Shown here piece by piece: positions 1-11,200 of a stretch of DNA of 64,000 bases. The translations under genes were made by a program, and so were the position numbers. This stretch comes from Brachionus rotundiformis (taxonomy: Eukaryota > Rotifera > Eurotatoria > Ploima > Brachionidae): positions 451,978 to 515,977 of the forward strand of contig JAESIW010000207.1 of NCBI GenBank assembly GCA_016802295.1, written 5' to 3'. The notes below the pieces were generated by a model. The model was not told the DNA's origin and searched no databases. It saw nothing but the letters and a program-made list of their open reading frames with translations. Each line of letters begins with the position of its first letter. Positions within the stretch are counted from its first letter, which is position 1.

Positions 1-441
1 ACCATGGTTCCTACACCAAAAAAGTGAATAGTATTTACATCAATCGGAAAGCAATTAAGTAAACTCAAAAAAGGAAATTATTTTGGGATATGCAGCATTC
101 ATTAAGTCGTGTGCCTCCTCAGTTAATGGTCATTATAGTATTCTTTTTGGATAAAGATGGTATTATCTTTTCTTGCTCTTAACTTGCTCGCAAATCGACT
201 GGTTATCATCAAGAACAAGATGAACATATTACTAATAATTTTTAAAATTCTTTATCTCTTTTAAGATATAACTATTTTATTTTTAATATACATTAATTAA
301 TATGTCCTATTAATTATATGAAAATTTTACTAATTCTTAAACTTTATCCCAATTTAAAGACTAAATAAATACACCACAAAAATTACATATATTTATCTTA
401 AAAATTTAAATTTTAAAATTTTTCTTTAATTATGAAATAAA
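1..441. other. Upstream flank, no gene supported
   Basis: No convincing coding exon is visible. Positions about 80-220 are less AT-rich than the rest and could be the end of a neighbouring gene, but every frame on both strands is interrupted and I recognise no protein. From about 230 to 441 the sequence is very AT-rich and leads straight into the XPD start codon. Confidence 0.5.
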
Positions 442-2748
442 ATGAAGTTCTTAATTGATGATCTGGTTGTATATTTCCCGTATGACTACATTTATCCGGA
501 ACAATATACCTACATGAAAGAGTTAAAAATGACTCTGGATGCAGAAGGTCACGGTGTGCTAGAAATGCCAAGTGGAACTGGCAAGACAGTGACTCTTTTA
601 TCTTTAATTGTGGCTTATATCATTCAATATCCGGAAAAATTAGTCAAGCTTATCTACTGTTCACGAACAGTTCCTGAGATAGAGAAAACTGTCGGAGAGC
701 TCAAGCGCCTCATTGAGTTCTATAAACGGGAGACCAACCAGCCCGACTTAAAATTCCTAGGTCTTTCACTCAGCTCCAGAAAAAATCTTTGTATCAACCC
801 GGATGCCAACAAGTCAAACTTGGGCAAAGAAGTTGACAGCAATTGTATGAATATGACGGCTTCGTTTGTCCGTGAAAAGCATAAGACGGACAAGTCAATC
901 AAGCTTTGTTCATTTTACGAACAATTTGATTTGGAAGGGCAGCAGACGCTGATTCCGTCTGGGGTCTATAATCTAGACGATCTCAAGCACTACGGCGCAA
1001 AGCGCAATTGGTGCCCATATTTCATGGCCAGATACACCATTCAGCATGCCAATGTTGTCATTTATAGCTACCATTATTTGCTAGATCCCAAAATTGCTGA
1101 AATTGTGTCCAAAGAGATGCCAAAAGAATCAGTGGTTGTGTTCGATGAAGCGCATAATATTGACAATGTGTGCATTGACTCAATGAGTCTGAGTCTTAAT
1201 AAGCGTCTGTTGCAGAAGGCTGGTGAAAATTTGGAAGCGCTTACCAAACAGGTCAAAAAGCTGAAGAATCATGATGAAGAAAGACTAAAAAATGAGTACA
1301 ACAAGTTGGTCGAGGGCCTAAAAGAGGCCCAGGTTATACGAGAAACTGACATGGCATTGGCCAATCCCATTTTGCCAAAGGATATACTTGAAGAAGCAGT
1401 GCCTGGCAATATCCGCAAAGCGGAGCACTTTTTAATTTTTATGAAAAGATTTTTGGAATATGTCAAGACTAGACTGCGCATTAGCCACAAGGTTCAAGAA
1501 TCACCCCCCTCATTTGTGAATGACATTTATTCCAAAGTTTTTATTGAGCGAAAACCGCTCAGATTTTGCTATGAAAGATTAAGATCTTTGCTCAAAAATC
1601 TCGAAATAGCTGATTTACAAAATTTTTCACCTTTAATTGTTTTAACTAATTTTGCCACCATGGTAAGCACTTACACCAATGGTTTTACAATCATAATAGA
1701 ATTACCAGATGATGGTAGGCCAATAACGAGTATTTCATCTGCCAATGCTCCCTCTCCTGTTCTCTACTTTGCATGTCTGGATGCATCCATAGCCATAAAA
1801 CCAGTATTTGAAAGATTCAAATCAGTTATCATAACATCTGGAACTCTGTCGCCATTGGAAATATATCCAAAGCTTTTGGATTTTAGAGTTGCTAATATGG
1901 TCTCTTTGCCAATGACTCTGGCCCGACCAGTTATTTGTCCTATGATAGTAGGAAGAGGAAATGATCAGGTGTCAATATCGTCTCGCTATGAGACCCGAGA
2001 TGACATTGCAGTTATTAGAAATTATGGAACTCTGGTAGTTGAAATGTCCAAAGTAGTACCAGATGGCATAGTGTGCTTTTTTACCTCATATTCCTATATG
2101 GAATCAATTGTATCTAACTGGTATGTGCAGGGTATTATTGAGCAGCTTCTCAAAAATAAGCTATTGTTTGTAGAGACTCAAGACTCCATTGAGACAAGTC
2201 TGGCTTTGTACAATTACACGAAAGCATGCGAGAATGGTCGTGGAGCTGTTTTGTTGGCTGTTGCCAGAGGCAAGGTAAGCGAGGGCATTGATTTTGACAA
2301 TCATTTAGGTAGATGTATAATAATGATAGGCATACCATATGTTTATACGCTGAGCTCGATCTTGAGAGCTCGACTGGAATTTTTGAGAGAAATGTACAAC
2401 ATTAATGAGAGCGATTTTTTGACATTTGATGCAATGAGACATGCAGCACAGTGTGTTGGTAGAGCTTTGAGAGGTAAAAATGATTATGGTATAATGTGTT
2501 TTGCTGACAAACGGTTCGCCAAGGCTGACAAGAGACAAAAATTGCCAAAATGGATCAGAGATTACTTACAAGACTGTGATTCTAATTTGTCTATTGAGGA
2601 AGCAATGACCAAGGCCAAGCGTTGGCTCAAACAGATGGCTCAGCCACTCACTCACAAAGAACAACTTGGTATTTCTTTGTTAAATGAGGAATTACTTGAA
2701 CAAATTAGGCAAAAATCAAACTATCAAGATAATCGAATGGAGCATTAA
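442..2748 (+). CDS. ERCC2: TFIIH DNA helicase subunit XPD/ERCC2
   Basis: An intact, intronless 768-residue homologue of XPD, the 5'-3' DNA helicase of TFIIH that opens DNA in nucleotide excision repair and anchors the CAK kinase; human XPD is 760 residues. The N-terminus YFPYDYIYPEQ is nearly invariant in this family. Walker A PSGTGKT is at 43-49 with Lys48. The four iron-sulfur cluster cysteines are C117, C135, C156 and C191. The DEAH box is D235-H238 (FDEAHNIDNVCIDS context), and helicase motif VI QCVGRALRG is at 670-678. All motor and FeS residues are present, so it should be active. The start is the first ATG, and the N-terminus aligns with the family without extension. Lack of introns over 2.3 kb is notable but the codons show no sign of decay. 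Confidence 0.97.
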   Translation: MKFLIDDLVVYFPYDYIYPEQYTYMKELKMTLDAEGHGVLEMPSGTGKTVTLLSLIVAYIIQYPEKLVKLIYCSRTVPEIEKTVGELKRLIEFYKRETNQPDLKFLGLSLSSRKNLCINPDANKSNLGKEVDSNCMNMTASFVREKHKTDKSIKLCSFYEQFDLEGQQTLIPSGVYNLDDLKHYGAKRNWCPYFMARYTIQHANVVIYSYHYLLDPKIAEIVSKEMPKESVVVFDEAHNIDNVCIDSMSLSLNKRLLQKAGENLEALTKQVKKLKNHDEERLKNEYNKLVEGLKEAQVIRETDMALANPILPKDILEEAVPGNIRKAEHFLIFMKRFLEYVKTRLRISHKVQESPPSFVNDIYSKVFIERKPLRFCYERLRSLLKNLEIADLQNFSPLIVLTNFATMVSTYTNGFTIIIELPDDGRPITSISSANAPSPVLYFACLDASIAIKPVFERFKSVIITSGTLSPLEIYPKLLDFRVANMVSLPMTLARPVICPMIVGRGNDQVSISSRYETRDDIAVIRNYGTLVVEMSKVVPDGIVCFFTSYSYMESIVSNWYVQGIIEQLLKNKLLFVETQDSIETSLALYNYTKACENGRGAVLLAVARGKVSEGIDFDNHLGRCIIMIGIPYVYTLSSILRARLEFLREMYNINESDFLTFDAMRHAAQCVGRALRGKNDYGIMCFADKRFAKADKRQKLPKWIRDYLQDCDSNLSIEEAMTKAKRWLKQMAQPLTHKEQLGISLLNEELLEQIRQKSNYQDNRMEH

Positions 2749-4491
2749 TTTTTTTTTGACTCTGCCAATTTTACCAATTTTGATATATTTAAAAATCAAT
2801 TAATCAATTTTAATAAATTAAATTAGTGTTTAGAAAATATATTTTAAATAAAATAACTCAAAATTAAATAAAATTTATTTTGATTATGGTTCTTGCCATT
2901 TATTCCATTTGATCCATTTGATGTTATAGTTTTTTGAATTTAGAATAAATAATTTTGATCTCGTGATGGAGTTTGTTTGAGGGTGTGTCGTATTTTAGAT
3001 TTAGAATAGATCGAACAGCTGAATTTTGGATTGCCTATATTCTTATAATATTAATTTCAGAAAAATAAGTTAAGACATGAAAAAGTATAATCCAAAATGG
3101 ATCCAACTAAAGATTTGTAAAGATTTCCTAAAGCTTTATAATTTAGATCCCATTTTTATTCGACAAAATCTTTATTAGATTGAGCCTTGAATTACAACGT
3201 TCCTTAATTTTATCTATCATTGGTTTAAAATTTAATTTAGAATCCAATTTTAACCCAAGAAATTTTCGAACGAACACTCGTATTTCAGAATAAGGAATCA
3301 GTATAAAGACTCTACAGAGCTTTTGTCAGACCTCATCTTGAGTGTGAAGTTACATTTTGGAAAAAAGAAGAACATAAACGGAGTCGAAGCAGTTCAAATA
3401 CGAGCAGCTAGGCTCGTGTCTGATATCAAGAGAATATTCTATGAAAAAAGACTGCATATTTTCAAATAGAGTATCAAGTGTTGAACAATCAACCAAAATA
3501 AATAGTTCAATCAAATAGAAAATATGAATTTAGAAATTAACGTGTCAAGCTAAATTTAGAAAGCTATTATAGCTGAGCCTAAGACTCCATTTCGATATGC
3601 ACTCCATTAGCTTTAGATTGATGACTTGATATATTTTTCCATTGTTCAGGTCAATTTATAAAAAGTCACAAAATAGTTCTATGTTTCAATCAAGCTTTTT
3701 AGCAGTGAAAAAAACAGCAATTATTTTAAGATATAACCTTTAATTAATGTCTTTGAATGATTTCTTTGAATTGACCAAAAGTCGAAAATAAAAAATATCT
3801 ATTTAAATTATATTTAAATAAAAGTTTTATTTCTTAGTTTTTATTTAAATTCATTTTTTATTCTAGCATAAAGAACTATTCTAAAAAAAGTCGTAACTAA
3901 TTAAGTTTTTTTAAAGTTCACTTCTATTCTATTTTAATAAATATTTTAAACGAATTCATTATCTTTAACTAAGATATAATAGTCTTTAAATGTAACAGAT
4001 TTGGAGCTCAGATAATTTGCTCCTAAAAAAATGGCAAGCGAAAATAGAACAAGCATCTGTGATCAAGAAATGGAGAAAGGCATGATATTGGAACAAAAAA
4101 TGAATTTGTACAGCACATGATTGAGTATATAGTTCTTAGGCAATGATGCAGAGGCGAAAAGAGAATGATCTTTACCATACCAATTTATTATTTTTTAATA
4201 AAATGTTTACCAAATACTAAGCTTATAATCCAGACACTTGGTCTGTAATACAAAGAATCTTCAAGTCTTTGAATCTTTCAAATTATTAAGACTGATCTTT
4301 GAGATATGAAATGATAGTAAAAATATGAAAAAAATATTCTAGAAAATTCACTTATCACATTGAAAATCAAAATAAAAAATTTTATTAATGTATAAAAAGT
4401 TGAGTATATTTTGTTAATTTAAATAAAATTTCCCAACTAATTTTAACAAAAATCAAATACATAATTAGGTATTGACAAGAATAAATAAATA
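2749..4491. other. Intergenic, AT-rich, with a LINE relic
   Basis: The spacer between XPD and FAM50A holds no supported gene. A degenerate LINE reverse-transcriptase fragment lies at about 3285-3430 (listed separately). The rest is AT-rich with scattered stops in all frames. Confidence 0.6.
3285..3430 (+). mobile_element. Degenerate CR1/Jockey-like LINE RT fragment
   Basis: The plus strand reads a short stretch containing LYRAFVRPHLECEVTFW followed by KKEEHKR. This is the region that reads LYTALVRPHLEFAISSWCP in the better-preserved LINE at 31.7-33.4 kb. It is interrupted by frameshifts and stops and has no complete domain. It is a dead fragment of the same LINE type. Confidence 0.6.
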
Positions 4492-5541
4492 ATGGCTTCG
4501 TTCAAAGGAACTAGTAGTGAAGCGATTAGATCCATGTCTTTACAAAAACGTCGCCAACTTGAACAGGAAGATCTGATAATAAAAAAGAAAAAAATGGAAG
4601 AAGAGACCAACAAAATCAGTACCATTGATAGCAAATTCAAGGCGCACTACGATGCTGTCGAACAGTTATTGCGAACTGACACAATTGGTTTGGTTACTTT
4701 GGAAGATATGAAAAAAAAGAGAGAGATGATCATCTTACAGAGGGAACAGCAGCTGGCTAAAGAACGCAAGGCTCTTTTGGAAGAGGAAATAGAACGAAAA
4801 GAGAAAAAAGAACGCCAAAAAAATCAGATACAAAAGTTGTCATTTGCCGAGGAGTTGGATGACGAAGAGTCCGAACAAGAGGAAGATGGTGTAAAAAAGG
4901 AATCTAGTGACGAAAATTGCCAGTCAGACGAAGTAAAGAACAAATTTAGAAAACGATTTGGCAAAAATCCAACTGTTGACACAAGTTTTTTGCCAGACCG
5001 TGAGCGCGAGGAAGAAGAAAGTGCTTTGAGAGAAAAACTTCGACAAGAATGGGTCGAGAAACAGGAACAGCTCAAGAACGAAGAAATAGAGATAGATTAC
5101 TCTTATTGGGATGGCTCGGGCCATCGCAGGTCAATCAGACTTAAAAAGGGAAATACCATTCAGCAATTTTTGCACAAGTGTTTGGAACAACTGAGAGCAG
5201 AGAACCAATTCACTGAGCTTAAAGTCACTAGTGTAGATATGCTGATGTATGTTAAGGAAGACATTATTTTACCTCATCATTACACGTTTTATGATTTGAT
5301 TATTGCCAAGGCTAGAGGAAAGAGTGGTCCATTGTTTTTGTTTAATTGTCGCGAGGATATTCGCCTACAGAACGATGCTACCATTGAAAAAGAAGAATCT
5401 CATGCTGGTAAAGTTATACTAAGAAGTTGGTACGAAAGAAACAAGCATATATTTCCGGCATCCAGATGGGAGGTTTATGATCCTGAAAAAAAATGGAACA
5501 AGCCTTATACAATAAGAGACACTGGTTTAAAATACTATTAG
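4492..5541 (+). CDS. FAM50A: FAM50A/XAP5 nuclear protein
   Basis: An intact, intronless 349-residue XAP5-family protein (human FAM50A is 339 residues), a conserved nuclear protein linked to spliceosome function. The N-terminal half is a charged Lys/Glu-rich coiled-coil with the family motif KFKAHYDAVEQ near residues 49-60 and VGLVTLEDMK-like sequence after it. An acidic stretch (EELDDEESEQEED) follows. The XAP5 domain in the second half carries GKNPTVDTSFLPDRER, SYWDGSGHRR, KARGKSGPLF and the C-terminal ESHAGKV...SWYERNKHIFPASRWE block, all near-invariant. The start is chosen because MASFKG aligns with the family N-terminus. It has the same orientation as XPD, 1.7 kb downstream. Confidence 0.96.
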   Translation: MASFKGTSSEAIRSMSLQKRRQLEQEDLIIKKKKMEEETNKISTIDSKFKAHYDAVEQLLRTDTIGLVTLEDMKKKREMIILQREQQLAKERKALLEEEIERKEKKERQKNQIQKLSFAEELDDEESEQEEDGVKKESSDENCQSDEVKNKFRKRFGKNPTVDTSFLPDREREEEESALREKLRQEWVEKQEQLKNEEIEIDYSYWDGSGHRRSIRLKKGNTIQQFLHKCLEQLRAENQFTELKVTSVDMLMYVKEDIILPHHYTFYDLIIAKARGKSGPLFLFNCREDIRLQNDATIEKEESHAGKVILRSWYERNKHIFPASRWEVYDPEKKWNKPYTIRDTGLKYY

Positions 5542-5884
5542 AGAAGCTTAAAATAGTCTGTAAATTTCAATTGACTAATTAAAAATTTTATTTCATTATT
5601 AAAAAAATTTAGTTAAAAAGAATGTTTTTTTTAATTGTCCAAAAAAAGCTTATGAAAATTAATAAATATATAAAAATTGATTTGTTTTGTTAGGTATAAA
5701 ATTTTATCAGAATGATATAAAAATGCCTTAAATAATTTAAATTGTTTCAACTAAGAAAATAAATTGGAAAAAAAAAGGTGATTAAAAATATCTTATAATA
5801 AAAGAATTAAAAGGAAATTACCCTCTAGAGATAAATTTAGGATAGATAAAAATAAATTAATTCATTTATCTTTGTTTAACTAGA
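5542..5884. other. Short AT-rich spacer
   Basis: Non-coding, very AT-rich sequence between the FAM50A stop and the start of the first inverted-repeat arm. I see no gene or repeat unit in it. Confidence 0.6.
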
Positions 5885-6102
5885 TTCAAAATTTTTAAAG
5901 ACAAAATTCAATTGATTAATTAATTTGTAAAGTTTTAATATTAAAATATAGTTTTAATTGTGATGAAAAGGTTTTTAATTAATTTAATATTTTACGGTTT
6001 AATAATAAAATGAATAAACAACAAAGAAATGTATTTTGCTTGGCAAATTTTTATTTTATTTTTTTTTGACTTAAATTATCTTAAAATATTTTTTGAATAA
6101 GC

Positions 6103-7017
6103 TTAATAACTAATAATTTGTCCGGGTTGTAAATTGTTACAGTTCAAGCCAGTGCAAGCTTGTAATTGTTCAACAGTTGTACCGAATCTTTGAGCGATAG
6201 CCCAGCAAGTATCGCCATTTTGAATAGTGTATTGTCTTCCGTAGCATCTGTTACCGCTTGAATAACCGCTAATATTGGTTCCAGCATATCCCCATGGAAC
6301 GCAAACACTTTGGCCAACTTGAAGATTATTGCAGTTCAAGTATCCGTTCAAGTTGTAGAATTCGTTGAGAGAAATTCCGGCTTGTGAAGCGAGTGTAGCA
6401 CAGGTGTCACCTTGTCTGATGGCGTAATTTTGACAACCTGAATAGTATCCAGTTGTGGTGCCGTAGTTGCTTCCGTATGGCAAGCATACGTATTGACCAA
6501 TTTGCAAGTTATTGCAGTTAATGCCTGGATTCAATTGATAGAAGTAGTTTGATGAAGCACCTGACAAACTGCTGCAGGTATCTCCGGCTCTGACTTGGTA
6601 ATTGCTGCAGCCATTTTGATAATATGAATTGTATTGACCATTTGCATCTACACCATAGTAAGTATTGCTTGGATAAGCACTGTTTGTGTTGTAGTTTGTG
6701 TTGTAGTTGGTGTTGTAGTTTGGATAATAACCAGTGGTGTAACTAGTGTAATAACCAGTAGTGTAGCCACCATTGTATCCTGTATTGTAGCCATTGTATG
6801 GAACACAGATAATTTGACCGATTTGCAAGTATCTAGAGTCAACACCTGGATTAGCAGCGCTTATGGCCTCAACAGTGGTTCCGTAGCGAGCAGCTATGGT
6901 CGAAAAAGTGTCACCAGCTTGAATAGTATATGATGAATAGCCGCTTGGACAATTGTTGTATTGTCCAGAAACAGACAATGCAATCAACAAGACAGAAATT
7001 GCTAGTTTGGTAATCAT
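6103..7017 (-). CDS. Secreted four-LysM-domain protein, copy 1
   Basis: A 304-residue intronless protein with a clear signal peptide (MITKLAISVLLIALSVSG) and four LysM modules at about 30-73, 140-180, 198-241 and 263-303. Each has the pattern [Y-x-I/V-x-x-GDT...LQ-x-GQ]. Modules 2-4 add Cys residues in GDTC and NCNNLQ, as in fungal-type LysM proteins. Residues 75-135 are a Tyr/Thr/Asn/Gly-rich linker with NYNT repeats. LysM binds GlcNAc polymers such as chitin or peptidoglycan, so a secreted chitin- or bacterial-wall-binding role is likely (family knowledge plus inference). No catalytic domain is attached. The identical copy 2 lies at 14484-15398 in opposite orientation. Confidence 0.93.
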   Translation of the reverse strand: MITKLAISVLLIALSVSGQYNNCPSGYSSYTIQAGDTFSTIAARYGTTVEAISAANPGVDSRYLQIGQIICVPYNGYNTGYNGGYTTGYYTSYTTGYYPNYNTNYNTNYNTNSAYPSNTYYGVDANGQYNSYYQNGCSNYQVRAGDTCSSLSGASSNYFYQLNPGINCNNLQIGQYVCLPYGSNYGTTTGYYSGCQNYAIRQGDTCATLASQAGISLNEFYNLNGYLNCNNLQVGQSVCVPWGYAGTNISGYSSGNRCYGRQYTIQNGDTCWAIAQRFGTTVEQLQACTGLNCNNLQPGQIISY

Positions 7018-7064
7018 TTTTCCAATTGAATTTTTACTTTGATTACATTTCCTTTCACTGTATC

Positions 7065-7072
7065 CTTTTATA
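7065..7072 (-). promoter_or_regulatory. TATA box of LysM copy 1
   Basis: TATAAAAG on the minus strand, 48 bases before the ATG of LysM copy 1. The same box at the same distance is present in copy 2, so the duplication included the core promoter. Confidence 0.7.
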
Positions 7073-7734
7073 TTCTGTCTTCAACTCAAATGGCTTAAGA
7101 TATCACCTAACTAATCAAATATTTAAAAGTATTTAGATACAAAAGAACTAATTTAATTCTTGGTAAAGATAAGACTCCCTTTTTTAAATACTGCATTACC
7201 ATTGTAGAACATTCAAAATGTTGTTTTTGTAATATTAGATAATTTATCTAAATCCCTGGAAGAGTCAATTTTTCGATCTATTTTTTTATTTGCTAGTCTT
7301 GTAACTTTATTCGAAAAAAGGATTTTTTTTGTTGATATTTTACTTTAAAAATATCTCTGCCTCTTTTATAAATTTTGATCAAATAATAAAGTTAATATTT
7401 TTTTTTATTTAAAGAAACCATTAAATCCATTTATCTATTTAGATATAATGTCAATTTTTATTGTGTTATAAGGACAATAATTTTTTTTTAAATTAAAATT
7501 TCAGTCAGTGCAAAATATCAAAAACTTGTTGTCAAATTATTGTTATTATTTTTATTAAATTTCAGCATTCCGAAAAAAGTTTTTTAAAAATTTTTATCAA
7601 ATATGCTCGATCGATCCAATCAGTAGATCCAAAAAAATTGGCTCATACAATGCCAAGATGTTTTCAAGCTTGTTTAAAAAATTGCAAAATAAATAGATCT
7701 TATGATAAATCAAAAGATAAATCTCGATGAATCG

Positions 7735-8010
7735 ATTACTTATTAGCTATAGCAGTCAATTCATCGTATTTTGTCTTAGCTTTAAAGCTTTCTAGATTAG
7801 TTGCGCTTACTATTTCTTCTGGCAACTTATTCCAAACATTAACTACTCTATTTGCAAAAAAATCAAATTGAGGACTACAATTCTTTACTCTTTCTCTCAC
7901 CAAATTCTTAGAGTTTTTCTAAGATTATACTTTTTTCTGTCAGGCCTAGTGTTTAAGCTCTAGTTTAAACCATTTTCGAAGTTCACAATATCCATATTGT
8001 TCACTAGTTT
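7735..8010 (-). mobile_element. Degenerate 3' end of a CR1/Jockey-like LINE
   Basis: The minus strand encodes NFENGLN, then after a stop and frameshift VRERVKNC, FFANRVVNVWNKLPEEIV. These correspond to NFENGIN, VREDVKSC and FLTNRIVNVWNSLPQYIV at the C-terminus of the LINE at 31.7 kb. Only the tail of ORF2 remains. It lies about 100 bases inside the inner end of the left inverted-repeat arm and just after the Lon stop codon. Confidence 0.7.
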
Positions 8011-8271
8011 GAAAATTATTTTATTGAAATTTGGTGTTATTAATTTCCATTAAAGAACTTTTATGTTAAAAATTGAACTATAAGTTGTGTCGAACCCATC
8101 TTAAGATTAGAAAAAAAATTTCCTTTTTTAATAAGATTGTTATCTTTAAAAAAATATGTTAAATTATCATCTTTCATATTTTGAAAATTTGCTTTTGGAA
8201 TAAAAAACAATACTTTTATTTATCTCAAAACAATTTAATTTACAAAACTTTTTATTCAGATGAGTAAAAAT

Positions 8272-11200
8272 CTATTTCGGAAAAACAATATTAAAAACTT
8301 CGTCATAATTTTTGACAAAATGAGCTTGAATTCCTTCTTTGATAAAATCCTGAAGTTCATTATAGTCTTTTAAATTTTCATTTGGAAGAATGACAGTTTT
8401 CACTCCAGCTCTCTTAGCCTTTAAAAAAAGATTAAAACTTTTTAATTCAATAAAATTAAAGCCCTACCGCTATGACTTTTTCTTTAATACCACCTACTGG
8501 CAAAACCTTACCAGTCAGCGACACCTCACCGGTCATTGCTACATCTTGGATTAATGGTTTGTTCATAGCCAGAGACAATAGGGCTGAAACAATTGTGCAA
8601 CCAGCTGAAGGTCCATCTTTAGGGGTAGCTCCCTAATTAAATAATTTAAGTTCTAAATAAAATTTTATGCTAAAAAATTAATTACTTCTGGTACGTGGAC
8701 ATGAATGAATCCACGTTGAAGAAACTTATTGTCAGGATCATGTTGAACAAGGAAAGATTTGGCATAAGTGTAGGCTATTTGTACACTCTCCTTCATTACT
8801 TCTCCCAAATGACCAGTTACAGTCAGAGATCCTTGGTCTTTGCTATCAGGCGAGAGATCCAAAGGCTTTGATAGCGTTGTTTCAATAAACAAGGTAGAAC
8901 CTCCCATGCTAGTCCAAGCTAGGCCCATTACAACTCCTGGAGGCGTTCTTTCGTACATACGGTCACTTGTGAAAATCGGCTTGCCTACAAATTGGTGAAG
9001 ATTTTCGTTGGTAACATCAATTTTCTCAATTTTGTCCTTGACTAGTATAAAAGCTGCTTTACGAAATATCTTTTCTATCTGCTTTTGGAGATTACGTACA
9101 CCACTTTCGCGACAATACGACTTTATAAGCGTATTCAGCGCCTCATCTGTTATGTCAATTCTTTCCAATTTTACTCCACTGTTTTTAATTGCGGTTGGTA
9201 TTAAATATTGCTAAAATAAATTAGTTTTAAATTTTAATTTTTTAAAAAATGGCTTATTAATAAATTATTAAAAAATTCTTTTATTTATACAGATATAATT
9301 GAAATTAAAAATAGAGTATTAAAATTTACCTTGGCAATGGCAAGCTTTTCTTCGGCCACATAACCAGACACTTCAATTATTTCCATACGATCTTTAAGAG
9401 GCTCTGGTATTGTGTCAATTACATTGGCAGTGCCAACAAATAAAACTTTGGATAAATCGACAGGAACATCTAAATAGTGGTCCAGAAAGTTAACATTTTG
9501 TTCTGGATCTAAGAGTTCAAGCAAAGCTGAAGATGGATCGCCTTGGTAGCCACCTCGTCCTATTTTATCCACTTCGTCAATCAAAATAAGTGGATTCTCA
9601 GTCTTGGTCTTTTTTAAGCATTGAATCACTTTACCAGGCATGGCACCAATGTATGTACGTCTATGACCTTTTATTTCAGCCACATCGGTCATTCCACCTA
9701 CACTAAATCTAAAATACTCTCGGTGCAAGGCTCGAGCAATTGATCTAGCAATGGATGTTTTGCCAACTCCTGGCGGTCCAACAAAGCACAAAATTTTTCC
9801 CTGAGTAGTTCCTTTTAAATTGCTGACCGCAATAAATTCCAATATTCTTTTTTTAACATCTTCCATTCCATAATGGTCCTCATCTAGTATTTGATTTGCT
9901 CTAGCTATATCCAAAGTTTCTGGTGTAGTCAAACCCCATGGTAAACTTGTAAGCCAGTCTAAATAATTTCGTGAAACACTTGAAAAATAAATTTATCTAA
10001 TTGGTAACTACACTTTTATTTGCTTTTTTACTTAAATTCTGCCGAGTGATGGTCCAAGAAGCTCAATTTGTTTAGCTCTTCGGTGATCACATCCATAACC
10101 TGCTTGGGAACAGTTAATGATTTAAGACGCTCACGGAACTTTTCTTCAATAGCGTCCTTATCTTCTTTTTCTATACCGAGTTCTTTTTTTATAACTTTAA
10201 GCTGCTCTTGGAGCATGTACTTTCTGTGCTGTTGCTTAACCTTATCTTCCACTTCTTTACCAATTTTCACTTGTAGTTTACTCATTTCAAGCTCTTTTTT
10301 TAGCAGCTTTAATGACAACATCAAACGGTTAGGTATCTTTTAATAAAATAGAATAATGAAATAAATTTTTTCTTATAAAAATTCATAAATATTTACATCT
10401 AGTTCTTCGAGAATATCTTGTTGTTCTTTGGCATCAGCATTGGTTATAGCTGCACCTAGATCGCTCAGATAGACCGGATTTTCGGCTACTCGAGGTCCAT
10501 TTTGCAACAAAAGAGAAATGGTCTCCCTCATTATGGGGTTTAAAGTAATTAGATCTCTAATTGTTTTTACTATTTCATTACTCAGTGCCTTAAAATTAAA
10601 AAAAAATCAAATTTCTTAATAGTTAATATTTATTATTTTTTTGAATAAAAAGAATTAATTAATTTAAGAATTAAAAGATTATTGATAATCATTGATTCAT
10701 ATATTCATATAAATTCTTTGATTTACTTATCAATTTATTTGATAAAAATTTTTTCCTTATGCGCTCCTTGTGGTGCGTATGGTCAGAATTGAGCATCTTT
10801 CTGAGCTCTTGATTTCTTTGTAACAAATTCTTTTTTGAATAGTCGGGTTGTGTGTCCTACACACTTTGATGTAGTGGTAGAAGAACCTTTGATGTAGTGG
10901 TAGTGGTTCTGATCCGTCAATTCGTTTCAGAGAGAATCGAACCCTCGACTTTTTACCATCTTTTACTTGACGGATGATCGAACCATTACACCATCAGCTC
11001 GACATTTGACAATTTAATTTAATTTAAATTGTTTATGTCTATTCATTTTAGCTTTTTAATTATATTATGAAATGTCGGAAGAACCATTAGCTTATACAAT
11101 CATGAAAAAATTTGATCATGAAGGCCTTGGTTTATCTTTTAATTTCCAGATGGAAAAGGATCAAATTTTAGCGAGCTTTTTTCCAAAGCATCATAACTTT

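Larger units (their letters stand above)
5885..7640 (-). repeat. Inverted repeat, left arm (LysM unit)
   Basis: Reverse-complementing this segment gives the sequence at about 13870-15620. The match covers the complete LysM gene, its TATA-box promoter and roughly 0.2 kb of 3' flank and 0.6 kb of 5' flank. The coding parts encode identical 304-residue proteins, and even their out-of-frame translations are the same, so nucleotide identity there is at or near 100%. The flanks show scattered substitutions and small indels. The arms face outward around a 6.2-kb spacer holding the Lon gene. Ends are approximate. Confidence 0.93.

Noticed and set aside
6634..6933. A 99-codon plus-strand frame opposite LysM copy 1, with the same frame opposite copy 2 (14568-14867)
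   Set aside because: It is a shadow of the Tyr/Thr/Asn-rich linker of the LysM gene. It is present in both copies only because the DNA is duplicated, and it resembles no protein.
10927..11003. A functional tRNA gene in Lon intron 2
   Set aside because: The T-arm and internal promoter boxes are good, but acceptor strands do not pair and the anticodon arm is malformed.
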